Part shown: piece after piece, positions 60,812 through 64,000 of the stretch
How the letters are laid out: every line of letters begins with the position of its first letter
How positions within the stretch are numbered: position 1 is the first letter of the stretch
NCBI RefSeq assembly: GCF_000527155.1
Contig: NZ_AZUQ01000001.1
Span: forward strand, 3,113,889 to 3,177,888
Length of the DNA stretch: 64,000 nt
Direction of reading: 5' to 3'
DNA from: Haloglycomyces albus DSM 45210
GTDB taxonomy: Bacteria; Actinomycetota; Actinomycetes; Mycobacteriales; Micromonosporaceae
Notes under the pieces: generated by a model
The model's input: only the letters and a program-made list of their open reading frames with translations
What the model was told of the DNA's origin: nothing
Database searches by the model: none
Program-made: the position numbers and the translations under genes

Positions 60812-62512
60812 CTAGTCATCGACGACCGCGTCGATGCTCGCGCCACGCGCAGTGTTGGCCTCACGTTCGATCATGATCTCAACCAGAACCGGGCGGCTGG
60901 TGGACACCGCTTCCTTGCGAGCCCATGCGATGGCGTCGGCGATCTCCTCAGGACGTGCGACGCGTGTGCCCGAACAGCCGTAGGACTCCATGAGTTTCAC
61001 GTTGTCCGTTCCGGCTTCGTCGTAGTGGATGTCGACTTGATAGTTCATGTCGTAGCCCAGCGAGGCCTGACGAATGAGCCCGAGATATTCGTTGTTGAGC
61101 ATGATCAGGACGTACGGCACGTCGTACTGTGCCGCCACGGCCAGCTCTTCGACCATGAACTGAAAGCCGTAGTCGCCCACGACACCCACGACCTCCGTGT
61201 CGCCTTTACCTTGAGACTCCAGCGCCTTCTTCACTCCAATGCAGGCGGGAACCTCCCAGCCGAGCGGTCCGGCCTGTCCGCAGACCTGGTAGTGGCGAGG
61301 CTTGTAGGCCTTCTGATACATGCCCGACCAGATTTGATAGAGACCGATGGCGAGGATGAAGTACGTTTCGGGATCGAAAGCCTCGTTGATCTCCTTGTAC
61401 ACCCGAGCCGGGTTGATCGGCACCGAGTCGAAGTCCACTGGACGCTCCAGGGTCTCCTTGAGCTCGTCCACTCGTGCCGTCCACGAGTCGAAGCGCTTGA
61501 GCGAGACACGGTTCAAGGCCTGTTCCCGCAGTTCGGTCAGAAACAGCCGCGCGTCGGAGACGATCCCCAGCCCCGGACCGAAAACCTTACCGATCTGGGT
61601 CGGTTCGATATCCACGTGGATGAACGTACGATCTCCCCGATAGACGTCGAGTGCGCCGGTATGGCGCTCGCCGAAGCGAGCGCCGACGGCCAGGACCACG
61701 TCGGATTCCAGGAATGACTGGTTGGCGTACTTCTGTGTCGTCTGGACACCGGTCATTCCGGCGTTCAAGCGGTGGTCATCGGGCAAAGATCCCTTACCCA
61801 TCAAGGTGACCTGGACGGGAACGTCCAGTAGTTCGGCGACCTGCCGCAACTCCTCGCCCGCGTCGGCGACGACGACACCACCCCCGGCCAAAATCAGGGG
61901 TCGCTCGGCCTGTTGCAACAAATCCAGCGCTTTGGCCACCGGGGCGGCTCGCGGACGCACCGGGTGCACCGGGAGTGGTTCGTCGACAGAGGAGTCCCAT
62001 TCGATCTCCTGCGTCTGTACGTTCAGGGGAAGGTCGATCAGGACCGGTCCCGGGCGTCCTTCGCGGGCGATACGGAAGGCTTCGCGGAAGACCCACGGAA
62101 CCTGCGCGGCCTCTTTGACCTGCACCGCCCATTTGGTCACCGGTTTGGCGATGTCGACGATGTCGACGGCTTGGAAGGCTTCCTTGTGCAGTTTGTCGGT
62201 CGGGGCCTGTCCGGTCAGGCAGATCATGGGGATCGAGTCGGCCTGAGCGGTGTAGAGTCCGGTAATCATGTTGGTACCGGCGGGACCGGAGGTTCCGATG
62301 GCCACGCCGACCTTCCCGTTGGTGCGTGCCCAACCGTCGGCCATGTGGGTGGCGCCCTCTTCATGGCGCACGGTCAGGTGGTCGATCCCGCCGTCCTGTT
62401 CCATGGCCTTGTACAGCGGTAGGATGGCCGCGCCGGGGCAGCCGAAGGCAATGTCGACGCCTTCGGACTTCATGACCTCGACCGCGGCCGCCATTGCGGG
62501 CATTTGTGCCAT
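60812..62512 (-). CDS. gcl: glyoxylate carboligase-like ThDP enzyme
   Basis: 566 residues, collinear with E. coli Gcl over nearly its full length: N-terminal MAQMPAMAAAVEVMKSEGVD, FGCPGAAILPLY, GTSGPAGTNMITGLY, GQAGPLGWEVPACIGV and the ThDP-binding VVGDYGFQFMVEEL ... NNEYLGLIRQ. Condenses two glyoxylates to tartronate semialdehyde. At position 51 it has Glu (VRHEEGATHMA) where characterised Gcl enzymes have Val (ARHVEGASHMA). The start shares a base with the glxR stop (TAATG). Operon context fits Gcl fully. Confidence 0.92.
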   Translation of the reverse strand: MAQMPAMAAAVEVMKSEGVDIAFGCPGAAILPLYKAMEQDGGIDHLTVRHEEGATHMADGWARTNGKVGVAIGTSGPAGTNMITGLYTAQADSIPMICLTGQAPTDKLHKEAFQAVDIVDIAKPVTKWAVQVKEAAQVPWVFREAFRIAREGRPGPVLIDLPLNVQTQEIEWDSSVDEPLPVHPVRPRAAPVAKALDLLQQAERPLILAGGGVVVADAGEELRQVAELLDVPVQVTLMGKGSLPDDHRLNAGMTGVQTTQKYANQSFLESDVVLAVGARFGERHTGALDVYRGDRTFIHVDIEPTQIGKVFGPGLGIVSDARLFLTELREQALNRVSLKRFDSWTARVDELKETLERPVDFDSVPINPARVYKEINEAFDPETYFILAIGLYQIWSGMYQKAYKPRHYQVCGQAGPLGWEVPACIGVKKALESQGKGDTEVVGVVGDYGFQFMVEELAVAAQYDVPYVLIMLNNEYLGLIRQASLGYDMNYQVDIHYDEAGTDNVKLMESYGCSGTRVARPEEIADAIAWARKEAVSTSRPVLVEIMIEREANTARGASIDAVVDD

Positions 62513-63411
62513 TAGGACTCCTTCGTATCGGCCACATTGCGGCCGTTGAACTGTTCGACGACGGCCAGCAGCGCCGAGTGGTCCCGGTCGCCCAGGCCGA
62601 GAGTGCGGGCGGACGAGACCAGCTGCGCGACCTGTCCGGCCAACGGTAGGGCCACATTGGATTCGCGTGCCGACTCCACGATGATGCCCATGTCCTTGTG
62701 GTGTAGATCGATACGGAAACCGGGTTCGTAAGAACGCTTGACGAAGTTGTCTCGCTTGCGTTGCAACACGGTGGAACCGGCCAGTCCGCCTTGGAGCGCG
62801 TCCAATCCGGACTCGATCTCCACTCCGGCGGCTTCCATGAGGACGAGGGCTTCAGCGTTCAGGGCGATGATTCCGCCGACCAATAGCTGGTTGGCGGCTT
62901 TGACCGCCTGCCCGGAACCGAGTGGACCCACATGGGTGATGGTCTTACCCATCACCTCGAAGTACGGCCGGGCCGCCTCCACATCAGTCTTCTCGCCACC
63001 CACCATGATGGAAAGGGCGGCCTCTTCGGCACCGGCCTGACCGCCCGAGACCGGACCGTCGATAAAACGCTCACCCGCGGCTTTCGCCGCCTCGCCCACC
63101 TTGACCGACGTGTCGGGGCGCACGGTGCTCATATCGATCAGTAGCGCCCCCTGCGGAGCCTGCGCCACGACACCGTCGTCTCCCAGATAGACGGCTTCGA
63201 CATGCTGGTCGGCGGGCACCATGGTGATGACGACTTCGGCGGAGGATACCGCCTCGGCGGTCGACCCGGCGGCTTTCGCTCCGTGCTTTTCCAGCTTGGC
63301 CACGGCGTCGTGGTCGAGGTCGAAGACTCTGACGTCGTGGCCGGCCTTGACGAGATGTCCGGCCATGGGGGCTCCCATGATGCCGAGTCCGATGAAACCG
63401 ATTTTGCTCAC
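62512..63411 (-). CDS. glxR: 2-hydroxy-3-oxopropionate (tartronate semialdehyde) reductase
   Basis: 299 residues, beta-hydroxyacid dehydrogenase family: Rossmann start KIGFIGLGIMGAPMAGHL, substrate loop DGPVSGGQAGAEEA (about 118-131), catalytic Lys in GSGQAVKAANQLLVG (about 168) and the C-terminal KDMGIIVESA. Reduces tartronate semialdehyde from Gcl to D-glycerate. Follows hyi by 37 bases and is translationally coupled to gcl. Confidence 0.95.
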   Translation of the reverse strand: MSKIGFIGLGIMGAPMAGHLVKAGHDVRVFDLDHDAVAKLEKHGAKAAGSTAEAVSSAEVVITMVPADQHVEAVYLGDDGVVAQAPQGALLIDMSTVRPDTSVKVGEAAKAAGERFIDGPVSGGQAGAEEAALSIMVGGEKTDVEAARPYFEVMGKTITHVGPLGSGQAVKAANQLLVGGIIALNAEALVLMEAAGVEIESGLDALQGGLAGSTVLQRKRDNFVKRSYEPGFRIDLHHKDMGIIVESARESNVALPLAGQVAQLVSSARTLGLGDRDHSALLAVVEQFNGRNVADTKES

Positions 63412-63448
63412 TGAAATCTCCTCTTTCGGTGTGTGATGTCGTTATTGT

Positions 63449-64000
63449 TTATTCGCGCCACGCGAAGGAATCGACCGTCGATCCGCTTGCCTTGTACTCC
63501 AAGCCGACCCAGCCGTCGTAGCCGAGTTCGTCGAGACCGGAGTAGAGCTCGTCGAAGTCGAAGTCCCCGGTCCCCGGCTCGTTGCGTCCGGGGGTGTCGG
63601 CGATCTGAACGTGTCCGATCCGGTCGCCGTATCGGGAGAGAACGTCGCTGGTTTTTTCGCCCATGCGGGCCAAGTGGTAGAAGTCGGCGAGGATTTCGAG
63701 ATTTCTCTGGCCGGTTTCTTTGGTAACGGTGTCGATCACCGTCGCCACGTCGTGGGAGGAGACGATGGGGAAGGTCGGACTCTCGATCGCGTTGAGGGCC
63801 TCGACCAGAACCGTCGCACCGATACGGTCGGCGGCGGTGGCGGCGTGTCCGTAATTGACCACGGCCAACTCGTCCTGTTCGGCCTCGGCCACCCCGTCGA
63901 GCCGGATCCCGTAGAGGGCGTTGAGACTCGTGCAGCCCAGACGTTCGGCGATTCCGACCGTCACGTCGATATTGTCGCGAAACTCCCGCGATCGCGCGGG
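63449..64000 (-). CDS. hyi: hydroxypyruvate isomerase (5' end outside window)
   Basis: The frame is open to the window edge (EFRDNIDVTVGIAERLGC is typical of Hyi before the middle of the barrel), so the N-terminal third is missing. Visible parts are the xylose-isomerase-like TIM barrel: VLVEALNAIESPTFPIVSSHD with the metal Glu, NLEILADFYHLARMGEK, HVQIADTPGRNEPGTGDFDF and WVGLEYKAS. Interconverts hydroxypyruvate and tartronate semialdehyde. First visible gene of the operon; regulator and possible further genes lie outside. Confidence 0.93.
   Translation of the reverse strand, partial: PARSREFRDNIDVTVGIAERLGCTSLNALYGIRLDGVAEAEQDELAVVNYGHAATAADRIGATVLVEALNAIESPTFPIVSSHDVATVIDTVTKETGQRNLEILADFYHLARMGEKTSDVLSRYGDRIGHVQIADTPGRNEPGTGDFDFDELYSGLDELGYDGWVGLEYKASGSTVDSFAWRE

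Overview
The window comes from a moderately high-GC actinomycete. Supporting evidence is a pgsA-gcvH-garA-nuclease-merR-gcvP block like the one in Mycobacterium and other Actinobacteria, a complete HbpS/SenS/SenR heme-redox system of the type described in Streptomyces, frequent GTG/TTG starts, ATGA/GTGA overlaps and leaderless starts. The genus cannot be fixed from the sequence alone; a halophilic Glycomycetaceae-type organism is only a guess.

Layout. 1-4.4 kb: end of a LysR regulator, an ankyrin protein, an orphan small protein, a PabB-type chorismate enzyme and a membrane-anchored solute-binding/VWA protein. 4.6-10.9 kb (all minus): gcvP behind a glycine riboswitch, a MerR regulator, a DUF151 nuclease, garA, gcvH and pgsA; the usual ftsR, sbp and DUF881 genes are absent. 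11.1-13.7 kb: senR-senS divergent from hbpS around a nested dyad. 13.9-23.8 kb: membrane protein, MarR/pirin pair with a strong operator, TetR/MMPL pair, lactonase, SWIM + SNF2 helicase operon, apt. 23.9-28.7 kb: a catabolic cluster (D-threonine-aldolase-like PLP enzyme, RidA, PfkB kinase, KDPG aldolase, D-aminoacylase) probably acting on D-amino-acid derivatives. 28.8-34.6 kb: upp, cutC, an ARMT1-like phosphatase coupled to a SpoU methyltransferase, HdeD, a zinc-less quinone-oxidoreductase-type enzyme and a Gdx-type SMR exporter.

34.6-38.0 kb is an accessory module: secreted small protein, ABC ATPase, large FtsX-type permease. 38.3-50.3 kb: SulP transporter, methyltransferase/GNAT pair, secreted GH18 chitinase, macrodomain and pentapeptide proteins, a Cys-containing secreted protein convergent with an abnormally extended EamA transporter, a nicotinamidase-like hydrolase, a methyltransferase, and a DrrAB-type ABC exporter with its divergent TetR and palindromic operator. 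50.4-55.8 kb looks accessory and abuts tRNA-Pro(GGG): nucleotide kinase-like protein, an unrecognised 601-aa protein behind a tiny leaderless ORF, a lipoprotein, and a solitary TnpB with a recognisable right-end guide-RNA scaffold. 56-64 kb: a PQQ-type sugar dehydrogenase lipoprotein, then a minus-strand operon hyi-glxR-gcl-glxK-allB-alc that channels allantoin to glyoxylate and on to phosphoglycerate.

Most notable points: Gcl carries Glu at position 51, where characterised glyoxylate carboligases have Val; GarA lacks the usual phospho-Thr motif; the EamA gene reads through its own terminator into the antisense of its neighbour; the 601-aa orphan with its coupled leader ORF; and the TnpB/guide-RNA element next to tRNA-Pro.
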